The notes under the pieces are model-generated. The model ran no database searches, had not been told where the DNA came from, and worked only from the letters and a program-made list of their open reading frames with translations. Both the position numbers and the translations under genes were made by a program. This document shows positions 11,200 through 23,233 of a DNA stretch of 64,000 bases, piece by piece; within the stretch, counting starts at the first letter, position 1; every line of letters begins with the position of its first letter. Location of the stretch: positions 38,941,001-39,005,000 of the forward strand of contig NC_091972.1 of assembly GCF_036711975.1 (NCBI RefSeq). The letters run 5' to 3'. Source of the stretch: Onthophagus taurus (lineage: Eukaryota; Arthropoda; Insecta; Coleoptera; Scarabaeidae).

Positions 11200-11860
11200 T
11201 TATATAGCCATGGGTTAGTTTGTTGAAGTGGGAGGATATTTGGATAGGCTTAATTTGTGGATGAGGCCATCGATCCATACGGTATAGAATGCATATAGAA
11301 TACATAGGTCGAAAGCTGATGAGGCGTTTTAATTTCGGGAGCGCGAGTTTAGTTTTTCGAGATGGATTTTCTTTACGGCTTTGGAGATGATTTTTGGTAG
11401 GTTTGGTAATGAATATGATTATGGCGGTTTTCCAAGACGCGAGGAAGTGCTGGAGTTTGATGATATGTCTAGTGATATAGTACAATATTCTATGGCTCTT
11501 TTGGGCAATTTTCGCAGAATGATGTTTTATTTGTCAAAGTAGAAAGTTAAACGGTTTCTATCATTTTATGATTGTTATGATGGAAACCAGTGTGATTAGG
11601 CGGAGGTTATTGGGTTTAGATTTGTGAATCGTCCAGAGTGACAAGTTCTGGTGGAGCATTGATGTCTTCAAGAACTGCGATGTCAATTATCGTGGGTGTC
11701 ATTGCGTTAGTTGGAAACTGGGTTGGGGGTGAGGACGAAGGCATTTTAGACTGTTGTATAATTGAAGATGATATGGCCTATTGTGTTGAAGATGTAGGAC
11801 CTCCAGGACGGGTGATGGACATTGAGGTCTAAGATATGTGTATTTCTCCCAAGTTTTAAA
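11200..11860 (-). pseudogene. Non-LTR endonuclease fragment, minus strand (copy B)
   Basis: Duplicate of 2030-2650. The minus strand again reads through a degraded endonuclease domain (WRSYIFNTIGHIIFNY near 11770-11815) into a region with CILYRMDRWPHPQIKPIQI near 11226-11282. Several frameshifts relative to copy A. Confidence 0.55.
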
Positions 11861-12091
11861 CTGATTCTTATGATTGAAAGTTAATTCTTATGAAGATGTC
11901 AATGATATCTCCCCTACTTCCGCTTTTAGTTCCGCTATGTCTGTGTAGTTTAAGAAATGTTGCACATTCCTCAAATTTCACATAAGAAATTGCTAAAATA
12001 TTGTCATGTATAACTATTTCCAAAAACTCTTTAATAGAAAAAATAACACCACAATACATTTCATTTAAATTTCTTTATTAACACAACAAAG

Positions 12092-13869
12092 TTACAATTT
12101 AGATATTGATTTCATATTAAACACTTCTTCCCAAAAATCAGTCCCCTCTTTATCAGGATTAATCCCAACCGTTAATTCATCTCCAATATTAAGAAAATGT
12201 AGCTTGCCCTTTTCAATCGGTTTCCATTCAATATTAATTAAAGCATTCTCGCGGTCAAGATTATTCGGATTTCCATTCTTGGCAAAATTAGTCCACAACT
12301 TAACCATTCTTTGAATCGTTTTATCTTCGTAACTGTTTTCTTCGACCGGTGGATTTTTGGACATCTTAAATAAATAACACAACTCATCTGAATGAGAAAC
12401 TCCGGGAAAATCGACGCCTTGTAGTTTTTTATATAAGTTTAATTTTCCGTCGAAGGCGAATTTAAATAAATAAATGGGATTTTGTAAAGTTTCGAAATGT
12501 CTTTTAGCCGTGTCTTGAATAAGAGTGATAAAACGACTATCTGCGAATAATCTATAAAATTGTTTGCGATCTTGTAACGTTGGATTTCGTCCATTATAAT
12601 AAAACATCTTCATCTTTTCGGCGATCTTTAAAGATTCTGGACTTCCCTTTTTAAATCCTAATTTAAATGGGATGATATCTTCAAAATCGTTTATTAAAAT
12701 CGGATTTTCATTACGTTTTAATTGTCTTCGGATTAAATTGTCAAAAAATAGTCCTTCATCTGATACGTATCCAATAATCATCGGTACTTTTATGTATTCA
12801 CCTTTTTTTATGCGGTTCTTAAATTCTCCAAAAATAATCTTTTCTTCAATATTATCATCATCTTCAAAAACTGGAAAAAACGGTCTTGCGGCATTCCCTT
12901 TTATGGAAGATTTAACCATCATTTGACCTTGTATAATTTTCTGCATCGATTGTTTCTGTAAAAACTCTAAGATATCTTTATCAATTTCTGAAGAGCAACC
13001 CAATTTTTTTGCCAACTGTTTCATGGAATCGGTTTGCCCGAAAGACCAATGAAAAAGAGCCGACGTACTATGAAGAATTATTTTATGAAAAAGTCCTTTA
13101 CATGATGGTACAAACATAAGAATGTGGGCCAGAAGAGCCCCTGCACTTGCCCCAAACAGTGTCACGTTGTTTGGATCGCCCGAAAATGATTCGATATTTT
13201 GTTGAACCCAATTTAAAGCCATGATAACGTCTCGAATCCCTTGATTGCCAGGGATTCCTAAAGAACCATCTTCAAGACGTGACCAACCTACAATATAAAT
13301 TAATAAAAAAATGTTGGATCTTTTTAAACGAAGAGGTAGTTAAATACCCAAAGCTCCGAGCCTATAAGAAATTAATACTAGAACTATATCTTGAGTTAAT
13401 AAAAATTCTGGACCGTAAATTTCAGTTTTAATATTTCCTATTGAAAAACCTCCACCGTAAATGAAAACTATAACTGGTTTTAAATTTATGTTTCCAGAAT
13501 TAACCTCTGGAGTATAAACATTTAGATGTAGACAATCTTCACTTCCTTCTAATTTCCCTGTATATGTATTAGGTGCAAAACATCCTTCTTTTTCTTCTGT
13601 TGCATCTAAAATTCCATCCCATGGTTTGAGAGGTTGAGGAGGCTAAATTAATCAACAAAATTAAATAAATATATGCAACTCAACTAACACATAATATAAA
13701 AATAAAAATTTATCAGCTGTTATCTTCAACTTACCTTAAATCTTAAATTTCCGAGTGGAGGTGTAGCATATGGAATTCCAAAGAAGCTATAGAATGTTCC
13801 GTTTTTATAATTTTTCTGAAGTTTTCCGCGTAACTCACCATGTTTTACTTTAACTAGAACTGTGTCCAT
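12092..13869 (-). CDS. Carboxylesterase EstB (tandem duplicate of EstA)
   Basis: Exons 13869-13735, 13642-13348 and 13287-12092 encode 541 aa with the same splice sites as EstA. The triad is conserved: Ser191 in GASAG, Glu321 in SDEG, His442 in GVSHSDE. As in EstA, the oxyanion motif is YGGGF and the C-terminus is ISKL. I count 15 amino-acid differences from EstA. One is the residue before the nucleophile (Gly190 to Ala), 13 lie in residues 259-343, and one is near residue 514. Residues 1-189 and 344-510 are identical. A minus-strand AATAAA lies at about 12079-12074. Probably the same cellular role as EstA; the clustered changes lie around the catalytic Glu and may affect substrate choice. 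Confidence 0.9.
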
Positions 13870-14084
13870 TTCAAGTTTGATACTGTTTCATTTCAAAAGT
13901 CATTCTGAAGTAAGATAAGATATTTCTTAAAAGGACTAATGTTTATATTTTATCCATAATAAATAGATTAAAATTATTAGAGAGCGATAAAAAATAACTT
14001 ATAGTTGCAAACAAATAAAAATTATTTATTAAAAATATAACAAAATAGTTATTAAAAATTTCAAAAAGTGATTATATTTTAATT

Positions 14085-14840
14085 TGCGGTTGAACTCAAA
14101 AAATCAATACCCCGAAATTAAAATATTCGAAGAAATGATATATAATATTTATTTAATACCATCAATATCTCATTTAGTTTTAGAGATGTAATCCAATGTA
14201 TATTTTTGTCGTATATCTTAATATGTGTGGTTATGGTTTGATTCAATTTGATTATTTAGAAATATTCTTCTCAACTCTATAAATATTAATTAAATTTGTT
14301 ACAAAATGCCATTCATCTTAATATTTCAATTATTTTCAAAGATGCAATTCCATTAACATTGCTATTTTTTAACTTAACATCTCAAATTGTGATTAAACTG
14401 AAAAAATCATTACCCCAATATTTGACGCTTTGAGTAAATAATCTCCAACATAATAAATACCATTTAAATTTGCTACAAAATGCATTTTATATCACTCCAA
14501 TATCTCAATTAGTTTTTGATATACCTACAATACCATTAATAATTGATGGTTTTCAGTGTATTATTTACTACTGAAAAAAAAATCATCACTTTAAAATATG
14601 AAAATATGAAAAAATGATATTTAACACACCAAATATACGTTAAACTTACTACAAAATGTAATTTATCTTACGCTGATATCTCAATTAGTTTGTGAGATAC
14701 AATATCATTAATGTTGATTTTTTTTAATGTAATATTTACGATTTTCACTGAATAGAAAAATCTTCATCTCGAAATTTGAAAATATGAAGAAATGATTTTT
14801 AACAAACTAAATATATATTAAATTTGCTGTAAAATGTAGT
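14085..14840. repeat. AT-rich tandem repeat upstream of EstB (about 175-bp period)
   Basis: Duplicate of the 4880-5635 array, with the same unit markers (TACAAAATG, TCTCAATTAGTTT, GAAATGAT). Small substitutions separate it from the unit-A copy. Confidence 0.7.
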
Positions 14841-14992
14841 TGTGCGTGAGACGCACAATATTATTTTGCTGCATTCTATCTGTTTCACCATAGAGTACTA
14901 TGGTGCGAATGGTGCTGCATGATTTTTCCATTATAAGTTATGGCCATTTTAATATGACATAATAAGTTTGAACCCACTATATGGATCAGTAC

Positions 14993-17900
14993 TAGTGGTG
15001 GAACGGATATCCGGGCAACTATCCGGTATTCGGCCATTTTTTAAAATCCGGCTTGATACCGGATAGTTACCAAATATCCGGCTTTGGCCGGATATTAAAT
15101 ACCTATTACTTAGTACTCCACCATTCACAGGAATTAGTATCTCTTTTAGATGTTGGACACAACGTGTTAATAGTGTCCTCTTTTCAATGAACCAACACGT
15201 TTTGAAAAATAACTTTTAGTTTTTGAGAAAACAATATTTGAAGTTTTGATAAAATTTGTTGCATTGTTGCAATGTTGCAATTTTCATCGATAATTTTCAA
15301 AATTCGCTATAAAATTTATTTCTTGAAGGATCCTTGTGAAAATATCACCAATTATTAATAAAAGTATCGTCTTTTAATGCAACAAGTCGATTTGAAAAAT
15401 CCCTTTTAGTTCTTGAGAAAAAAATTTTTGAAATGATCGACAATTTTTTCGAGTTTTTCAATTTTCGCCGATTAAGTTTTAAAAATTCATCCAAAATCCA
15501 CTTCTCGGAATATGAGTATGAAAATATCCCAACTTGTTAAAAAGAGTGTCGTCTTTTCAATGAACCAACCCGTTTTGAAAAATAACTTTTAGTTTTTGAG
15601 AAAACAATATTTGAAGTTTTGGTAAAATTTTCGATGTTGCAATTTTCATCGATAATTTTCAAAATTCGCTATAAAATTTACTTCTTGAAGGATCCTTGTG
15701 GAAATATCACCAATTATTATTTATGTAATTAAAGTATCCTCTTTTTAATGCAACATGTCGTTTTGAAAAATCACTTTTAGTTCTTGAGAAATAAATTTTT
15801 GAAATAATCGACAATTTTTTCGAATTTTGCAATTTTTGCCGATTAAGTTTTAAAAATTCGTATAAAATCCACTTCTTGGAATATGAGTATGAAAATTTCC
15901 CAAAGTGTTAATAAGAGTGTCCTCTTTCCAATGAACCAACCCGTTTTGAAAAATAACTTTTAGTTTTTGAGAAAACAATATTTGAAGTTTTTAGAAAATT
16001 TTCGATGTTGCAATTTTCATCGATACTTTTCAAAATTCGCTATTAAATTAATTTCTTGAAGGATCCTTGTGGAAATGTCACCAATTATTAATTAAAGTAT
16101 CCTCTTTTTAATGCAACATGTCGTTTTGAAAAATCACTTTTAGTTCTAGAGAAATAAATTTTTGAAATAATCGACATTTTTTCGAATTTTGCAATTTTCG
16201 CCGATTAAGTTTTAAAAATTCGTATAAAATCCACTTCTTGGAATATGAGTATGAAAATTTATCAAAGTGTTAATAAGAGTGTCCTCTTTTTAATGAACTA
16301 ACCCGTTTTGAAAAATAACTTTTAGTTTTTGAGAAAAATAATATTTGAAGTTTTGAGAAAATTTTCGATGTTGCAATTTTCATCGATAATTTTCAAAATT
16401 CGCTATAAAATTCATTTCTTGAAGGATCCTTGTGGAAATATCACCAATTATTAACCAAAGTATCCTCTTTTCAATGCAACAAGCCGTTTTGAAACATCCC
16501 TTTTAGTTCTTGAGAAAAAAATTTTGTAATAATCGACAATTTTTTCGAATTTTGCAATTTTCGCCGCTTAAGTTTTAAAAATTCGTATAAAATCCACTTC
16601 TTGGAATATGAATATGAAAATTTTCCAAAGTGTTAATAAGAGTGTCCTCTTTCCAATGAACCAACCCGTTTTGAAAAATAACTTTTAGTTTTTGAGAAAA
16701 ATAATATTTGAAGTTTTAGTAAAATTTTCGATGTTGCAATTTTCATCGGTAATTTTCAAAATTCGCTATAAAATTCATTTCTTGAAGGATCCTTGTGGAA
16801 ATATCACCAATTATTAACTAAAGTATCCTCTTTTTAACGCAACAAGCCGTTTTGAGAAATCACTTTTTGTTCTTGAGAAATAATTTTTTTAAATAATCGG
16901 AAATTTTTTTGAATTTTTCAATTTTCGCTGATTAAGTTTTAAAAATTCGTATAAAATCCACTTGTCGGAGTATGAGTATGAAAATATCCCAACGTGTTAA
17001 TAAGAGTGTCCTCTTTTCAATGAACCAACATATTTTGAAAAATAACTTTTAGTTTTTGAGAAAAATAATATTTGAAGTTTTGATAAAATTTTCGATGTTG
17101 CAATTTTCATCGATAATTTTCAAAATTCGCTATAAAATTAATTTCTTGAAGGATCCTTGTGGAAATAGCACCAATTATTAATTAAAGTATCCTCTTTTTA
17201 ATGCAACATGTCGTTTTGAAAAATCACTTTTAGTTCTTGAGAAATACATTTTTGAAATAATCGACAATTTTTTCGAATTTTGCAATTTTCGCCGATTAAG
17301 TTTTAAAAATTCGTATAAAATCCACTTCTTGGAATATGAGTATGAAAATTTATCAAAGTGTTAATAAGAGTGTCCTCTTTTCATTGAACTAACACGTTTT
17401 GAAAAATAACTTTTAGTTTTTGAGACAACAATATTTGAAGTTTTGATAAAATTTTCGATATTGCAATTTTCATCGATAATTTTCAAAATTCGCTATTAAA
17501 TTAATTTCTTGAAGGATGCTTGTGGAAATATCACCAATTATTAACTAAAGTATCGTCTTTTTAATGCAACAGGCCGTTTTGAGAAATCACTTTTTGTTCT
17601 TGAGAAATAATTTTTTTAAATAATCGGAAATTTTTTTGAATTTTCCAATTTTCGCTGATTAAGTTTTAAAAATTCGTATAAAATCCACTTGTCGGAATAT
17701 GAGTATGAAAATATCCCAACGTGTTAATAAGAGTGTCCTCTTTTTAATGAATCAACACGTTTTGAAAAATAACGTTTAGTTTTTGAGAAAAATAATATTT
17801 GAAGTTTTGAGAAAATTTTCAATGTTGCAATTTTCATCAATAATTTTCAAAATTCGCTATTAAATTAATTTTATTTTTATTTAATATTATTATATTATTT

Positions 17901-18002
17901 TTTTATTTATTATTATTTTTATTTAACCGGATATCCGGCCGAAGGGGATGCCGAATATCCGGTATCCGGCTTTTCGCAAAAGCACAATCCGTTCCATCAC
18001 TA
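14993..18002. mobile_element. hAT-type non-autonomous element carrying a satellite array
   Basis: The left end TAGTGGTGGAACGGAT and the minus-strand right end TAGTGATGGAACGGAT match at 15 of 16 bases. The element is flanked by a perfect 8-bp direct repeat ATCAGTAC at 14985-14992 and 18003-18010. The size is 3010 bp and no transposase is present. CCGGATAT-rich subterminal sequence at both ends (about 15005-15100 and 17927-17975) brackets a tandem array at about 15150-17870. The 8-bp TSD and the TAGxG-type end fit the hAT superfamily. It inserted at the 3' end of the decayed gene at 18060-19185. Confidence 0.8.
15150..17870. repeat. 363-bp dimeric satellite array inside the hAT-type element
   Basis: The marker CCACTTxTxGGAxTATGAGTATG recurs at about 15501, 15872, 16234, 16597, 16961, 17325 and 17688, so the period is 362-371 bp. 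Each unit is two related half-units of about 181 bp. One half contains GTGTCCTCTTTTCAATGAAC, the other GTATCCTCTTTTTAATGCAAC. Both share TTTTGAAAAATxxCTTTTAG and TTTTGAGAAA. Roughly seven dimers are present. The array is AT-rich and has no ORF. Confidence 0.9.
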
Positions 18003-18059
18003 ATCAGTACTGTAAGATGCGGGGAACACGCCAGTCCTAATTTTGTATTGTATTTAACG

Positions 18060-19185
18060 TTTATGGAATAACTTTTCTTGTGTTCCATAGATCTTGTGCC
18101 AGATCGCGTCTTGTGTTGGGTCACATCATGTTGAAGTGACCAGCAATAGTCGGCCAGGATAGATGTCGACCACTTCCCTGATACCGTCTTTCCATTTCTT
18201 TTATATCCTGATGGAACCGGTCTCCTTTTTCTTCGCTAACATCACCTAAATTGTCAGAAAACCAATGTAAATAGAAGTGCTAATATTGCAACTTCACGCA
18301 CATGTTACAACCTAATTTTTTCAAGTTTTTTAGCATCACAGCGACTAGTATCTTATAATTCGCAACTTTACTATTGTCTAAGAAACCGTCATATTTTCAA
18401 AATAAGTCGTTTTCATTAATTCTCGAATCTGTGGCTCAACAGATTTTTATTTTGGCATCACTCAAGTTGGAATATTAATCTACAAGGCACTTAAAACAAG
18501 CACCACTGTTATTAAGCCCCTTTACGAACTGGTTCATTATTCCTAATTTGATATGAAGGTTTTTTTTCGCATTAATCAATAGATCTTTGAGAATGTTTGT
18601 CTCTCCCTCTTCGAGGCAAGAACGAATAGGCCAATTCTTTTTACCATAGTACTGTTCCCTATCTCTGCTATCCCATCAATATATAAAACATGAATATTTC
18701 GTTCGACTCGACTGTTGTCCAAAAAGCATGCCATTAATTTTCAAATTTCCACATATATTCTATTTGTGCTGTTTATATTTAATAGCTTCAACAACAGTTT
18801 TAACATTGTCGTATGTTATGCAACTAAACTGCTCTCAAACTTCACTTACAATTAGAGAAATCAATAAACAACCTCCAATTGACAGGATCATATAGCAGTC
18901 CACATTTTTGTACGAATGCACTGACATCATTTCAATAAACAATGCTGCCACCTTCAGAGAACAACTCAATAAATGATTCCTCTCGATGTCTATACCAAGA
19001 GCAGGTAGTTCTAAAAGCAAGGAGATTTCTCTCTTTTAGTCGCGAACCTAGCTGTTCAGATTTATCTTTAGGTAAACCTAAATCCCTGACCAAATCATTT
19101 AGTGCAGCCTGATTATATAGAACCGGCAGAAAATTAGAATCATCAAAATCAAGTGAATGAGTCTTCAGATTCGCGAAGATCAACT
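18060..19185 (-). pseudogene. Decayed member of a multi-copy arthropod protein family of unknown function
   Basis: The minus strand shows, in order, LNDLVRDLGLPKDKSEQLGS and WYRHREESF (19183-18932), a degraded middle, then NLGDVSEEKGDRFHQDI and MERRYQG near 18170-18250, and LADYCWSL near 18130-18160. These blocks match a protein family I recall as widespread and multi-copy in arthropod genomes and usually unnamed. Many stops and frameshifts interrupt it. The satellite-bearing hAT element lies at its 3' end. Whether the family is a transposon protein is unknown to me. Confidence 0.6.
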
Positions 19186-19607
19186 AAAAACTAATTCCAA
19201 AAGTAGCCAAAAAAGCTATTTTTCTTGTACATAACCTAAGATATCTCAAAATTCTAACGCGATGGTCCAATTTTGAGCTTGGATTATGATTCTATGCAGA
19301 AAATTACTTCGGAAATGACTTACTTCAACAATAAACCCTTACAGATTAGTGTTATTAACATAATGAATCAATCTCATTTAGTTTTTAAGATACAATATCA
19401 TGAATATATATGATAATGAATATAATTTTATATATTTATGTGGGACGTTAAACATTATGCGGCATCATAAACAACACAAACGTTAAAACCTTGACTATTA
19501 GAAAACAACTATTTAACCTTTGACGTATAGTTTTTATTTTAAATACACCTATCTAATCTCACAACACTACAATTTTCATATAACTTACAATTAGTAACGA
19601 ATTGAAA

Positions 19608-21440
19608 ATGGATAAAGTTCTCGTTCGAATAAAATATGGGACTTTACGCGGTAAACTACAAAAAAATTACAAAAACGGAACGTTTTATAGCTTTTTCGGG
19701 ATTCCCTATGCAACACCACCAATTGGAAGGTTAAGATTCAAGGTAAATTTATTATTTATAAATCGGTATAAACTGTTAGTTTGTACAGTTTAGATAGTAT
19801 GTGTTAGTTTGGTTGCATATCTTTACGAATTTAAAAGGTTTTGATTTTTAGCCTCCTCAACCAATTCAGCCATGGCAAGGAATTTTGGATACAACAAGCG
19901 AAAAAGAAGGATGTTTCGCACCTAATATTTATACCGGCAAATTTGAAGGTAGTGAAGATTGTCTTCATTTAAACGTTTATACTCCGGAGGTGCATAAAAA
20001 TAAACAAATTTAGGTTAAATTTAAACAAATTCGTTTTAGGTTAATAACAAAAACATAAAATTAAAACCGGTTATAGTTTTTATCCACGGTGGTGGTTTCT
20101 TAGTAGGAAGCACAAAAACTGAAATTCATGGTCCAGACTTTTTATTAACTGAAGATATAGTTCTCGTATTAATTTCTTATAGATTAGGAGCTTTAGGTAT
20201 TTGATTCATTTAAAAAAAAATAAAGAAAAATTATTGGAATTTCTTTATAGGTTGGTCACGTCTTGAAGATGGTTCTTTAGGAATCCCAGGTAATCAAGGA
20301 CTGCGCGACGTCATCATGGGATTAAATTGGGTTAAACAAAACATCGAATCATTTTCGGGTGATCCAAATAACATAACATTATTCGGTGAAAGTGCAGGAG
20401 GTGTAATTGCCCATTACCTTTCATTTTTATCATCATGTAAAGGACTTTTTCACAAAATAATTCTTCACAGTGGTTCAGTTCTTTTAACTTGGTCTTATGG
20501 CCAAAATGATTCAATGAAACAATTAGCTAGGAAATTAGGATGTTCTTCAGATAACGATAAAGATATATTGGAATTTTTACAAAACCAACCGGTGCAAAAA
20601 ATTCTTGAAGGTCAAATGATGATTAAAGTTGGGATGAAAGCGATGATGTTAAGACAATTTTTTCCTGTTATTGAAAATGATGATAATATAGAAGAAAAAT
20701 TAACATTTGAAGATTATGGGGATCGTATAAATAAAGGTGAATACATTAAAGTTCCGATGATTATTGGATATATGGAAGACGAAGGATTATATTATGATTA
20801 TATAATAAGAAAAGAATTAAAACGTAGTGAAAATCCAATATTAATAAGGGATTTTGAAGATTTAGTTCCTTTAAAATGTGGATTTAAAAAAGGAAGTGAA
20901 GATTCGTTAAAAATCGCCGAAAATGTAAAAAAGTTTTATTTCAACGGAAAAAATCCAACATTAAGCGATAGAAAACAATTCTATAAATTATTTAAAGATA
21001 ATCGTTTCAGTTTTTTAATGCAAGAAACCGCCAGAAGACATTTTGAAACATCAGGAAACCCGATTTATTTTTTTAAATTCGCCTTCGATGGAAAGTTAAA
21101 CCTTTATAAAAAATTACAAGGAATTAATTATCACGGGGCTACTCATGCCGATGAATTATGTTATATGTTTAAAATGTCCAAAAATCCGCCGGTTGAAGAA
21201 AACAGCTTTGAAGAAAGAACGATTCAAAGAATGGTGAAGTTGTGGACTAATTTTGCTAAGAGCGGAAATCCGAATAATATCGAAGGCGAAAACGATTTGA
21301 TTGATGTTGAATGGAAACCAATCGAAAAGAATAAACTCCATTTTCTTAATATTGGAGATGAATTAACGGTTGGGGTTAATCCTGATAAAGAAGGAGCTAA
21401 GTTTTGGGGTGAAATGTTTAACATGAATTCGAAATTGTAA
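19608..21440 (+). CDS. Carboxylesterase Est3
   Basis: Four exons, 19608-19742, 19852-19989, 20040-20196 and 20251-21440, give 539 aa. Exon lengths match EstA/EstB exactly (135, then 138+157=295), except that Est3 alone has a 50-bp phase-0 intron at 19990-20039. Ser191 lies in GESAGG, Glu321 in EDEG and His442 in GATHADE, and the oxyanion-hole motif is the classical HGGGF (His107). No signal peptide. The C-terminus is NSKL, a PTS1-type ending. The ATG at 19608 opens the conserved MDKVLVRIKYG; the in-frame TTG two codons upstream is not needed. This is the most canonical active site of the cluster, so it is probably a functional intracellular esterase. Confidence 0.92.
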
Positions 21441-21539
21441 TTTATTTTTTTATTATAAATGAATGTTAAAAAATGCATAGTGTTGTAATTTTTTATTTTC
21501 AATTTATTGTATTTAATCCACCATCATTAAGTTTTCACC

Positions 21540-22352
21540 TGAAGGCAGTCTTTCTAACACGCTTTGAAAAAAAAAATCCCTCAGGGGACATTCAGGAGGA
21601 AGACCGATATTTCAAATCGAATTAGCTATGTTACTCCCTCGCTTTGGAAAATTATCTGACGATTATTTTTTTAGGGATAAACCGACGTAGAGTTTTGTTT
21701 CACCGTAAATGATATTTTTAAACAACCCATAGTTGAAATAGGACTCAATTTAATACCGCCAGGGGTGTCCTATACGGATAAAAAGGCGTTGTGGGACGCT
21801 GTGGTTAAACTATCAGATATTGTAAATTCTACGGAACATGCTTCAGCTGCTCTGCTCAAGATTTGAACAAACCCATCACTACTTCAGAGAGACTGAGGAA
21901 TTCTGAACAAAAATTGTATTTCTTAATCGACAGAGATACTAATATACATGATGCTATAACTGGAATGTTAAAAACTGGTAAAAAAGACTGTACGTGTTGA
22001 ATCGGGAAGGTGATGATTACCAAGTTCAAGCATTATGCGTTTTAGACTTTTATATTCACGTTACTAGACAGAAAATGGGTTTGGGGAAGGTGCATATGTT
22101 GACAGAAGAAAAGTCGAACCGGCAAAATTGGTTATTAATAGACCAAGCGATAAATTTTTGGGATTTTTAAACAAACATTACGCGTTGGATAATCCTGTTC
22201 GGCAAATGAATAATTTCGTTGGATTTTTCCCGAACCCGTTGAAGTCAAAGGGGACAACTCAAAAGTGGCTGCAACTAAATCTAACCAGGCCGCTAACGGG
22301 TTACAAACCAATTTTTCAACACCATACGAAAGATTCCAAGACTACCTTGTAA
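21540..22352 (+). pseudogene. Unrecognised decayed coding sequence
   Basis: Plus-strand protein-like stretches in shifting frames follow one another. A frame near 21700-21865 contains IGLNLIPPGVSYTDKKALWD, a stretch near 21900-21975 contains EQKLYFLIDRDTNIHD, one near 22020-22080 contains LDFYIHVTRQKMGLGK, and 22128-22352 contains KFLGFLNKHYALDNPVRQMN. Codon-like composition across consecutive segments with single-base frameshifts suggests a former protein of about 250-300 aa. I do not recognise the family. A captured viral or mobile-element protein is possible but not shown. Confidence 0.4.
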
Positions 22353-22561
22353 GATAATTCATAACCAGTCACCGATTTTCCATCAGGCTCAAGAACCGAC
22401 TGGAACAAATCTTTGTATAAAACTGTGCCTAACAGATGTAACAACAACAATTGCAACAGCAGCAAATGCACCAATTATAATCTCCTCAACAAATACAACA
22501 AACGTATAATGATGAACAAGTTTCACCTAAATGAAGTGGGTGTATTTTTGAAATACTTTTA

Positions 22562-23089
22562 CACAGAGAGAAATATATTCTTGAACGAAGATTATTACTC
22601 TTGGCTCAAACTTATCATATTCTTATATATCCACAAGAAGATCATTTTGTTGAGTGAAGAAAAACCACATATTCTCAAAGCAAGTATACAAATATTCTTT
22701 ATTCTCAAGAAAACGAATTCTTAGTAAAATAAATCAATAATCTTGAAAAAGAGTATCTTAGTGTTACGTCAACAACCCCATTTTCGTATCGAGAATAAAT
22801 TTCTTAAGACAAGAATAATGTATCTTTCTTTTTAGAAAAACTTATTCATGTAACAACAATCTTGTATAATTCTTCATTTGAGTATTATAAATTATTGACG
22901 CAGGAATGGATTTTTTGATACAAAAAATTGATATTCTTCGATGCTAAGAATATGACATACTTCATTCGATAATATTTCTATTCTTAAAACAAAAAAATAT
23001 ATTTTTTTTAAGAATATCTTATACTTGTTTCTAAGAAATACATTCAAGAATCAATTTTTCTTGAGAGTCAAGAATAATTTCCCTCAGTG
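22562..23089. mobile_element. TA-flanked MITE (Tc1/mariner-type), 528 bp
   Basis: The left end CACAGAGAGAAATATATTCT and the minus-strand right end CACTGAGGGAAATTATTCTT form inverted repeats flanked by TA (22560-22561 and 23090-23091). The inside is dense in the short motif CAAGAATA/TATTCTTG in both orientations. No protein is encoded; the apparent frame at 22413-22724 straddles the element boundary. Confidence 0.7.
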
Positions 23090-23233
23090 TACGTTTTCTT
23101 TTTTTTTGCGATTGCAAGGATTTTTTGTATTTCTTGTATCACAGTTATTTAATATTTATAGATATAGGCACACAATAACTTCACTTTCGTGTCGCTTGCG
23201 ATTTCGCTTAACACTGTTAATAAGTTTTATTGT

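Larger units (their letters stand above)
6228..15446. repeat. Tandem segmental duplication, unit B
   Basis: Second copy of the block described at 81-6227. It retains non-LTR segments that unit A lost and carries the hAT insertion at 7571-10291. The homology ends inside the satellite array of the 14993-18002 element. The esterase coding regions are nearly identical, which suggests a fairly recent duplication or later homogenisation. Confidence 0.85.

Noticed and set aside
15150-17870. Regularly spaced repeats that could suggest a CRISPR-like array
   Set aside because: Units are 363 bp and contiguous, with no spacers, in a eukaryotic genome; this is a satellite.
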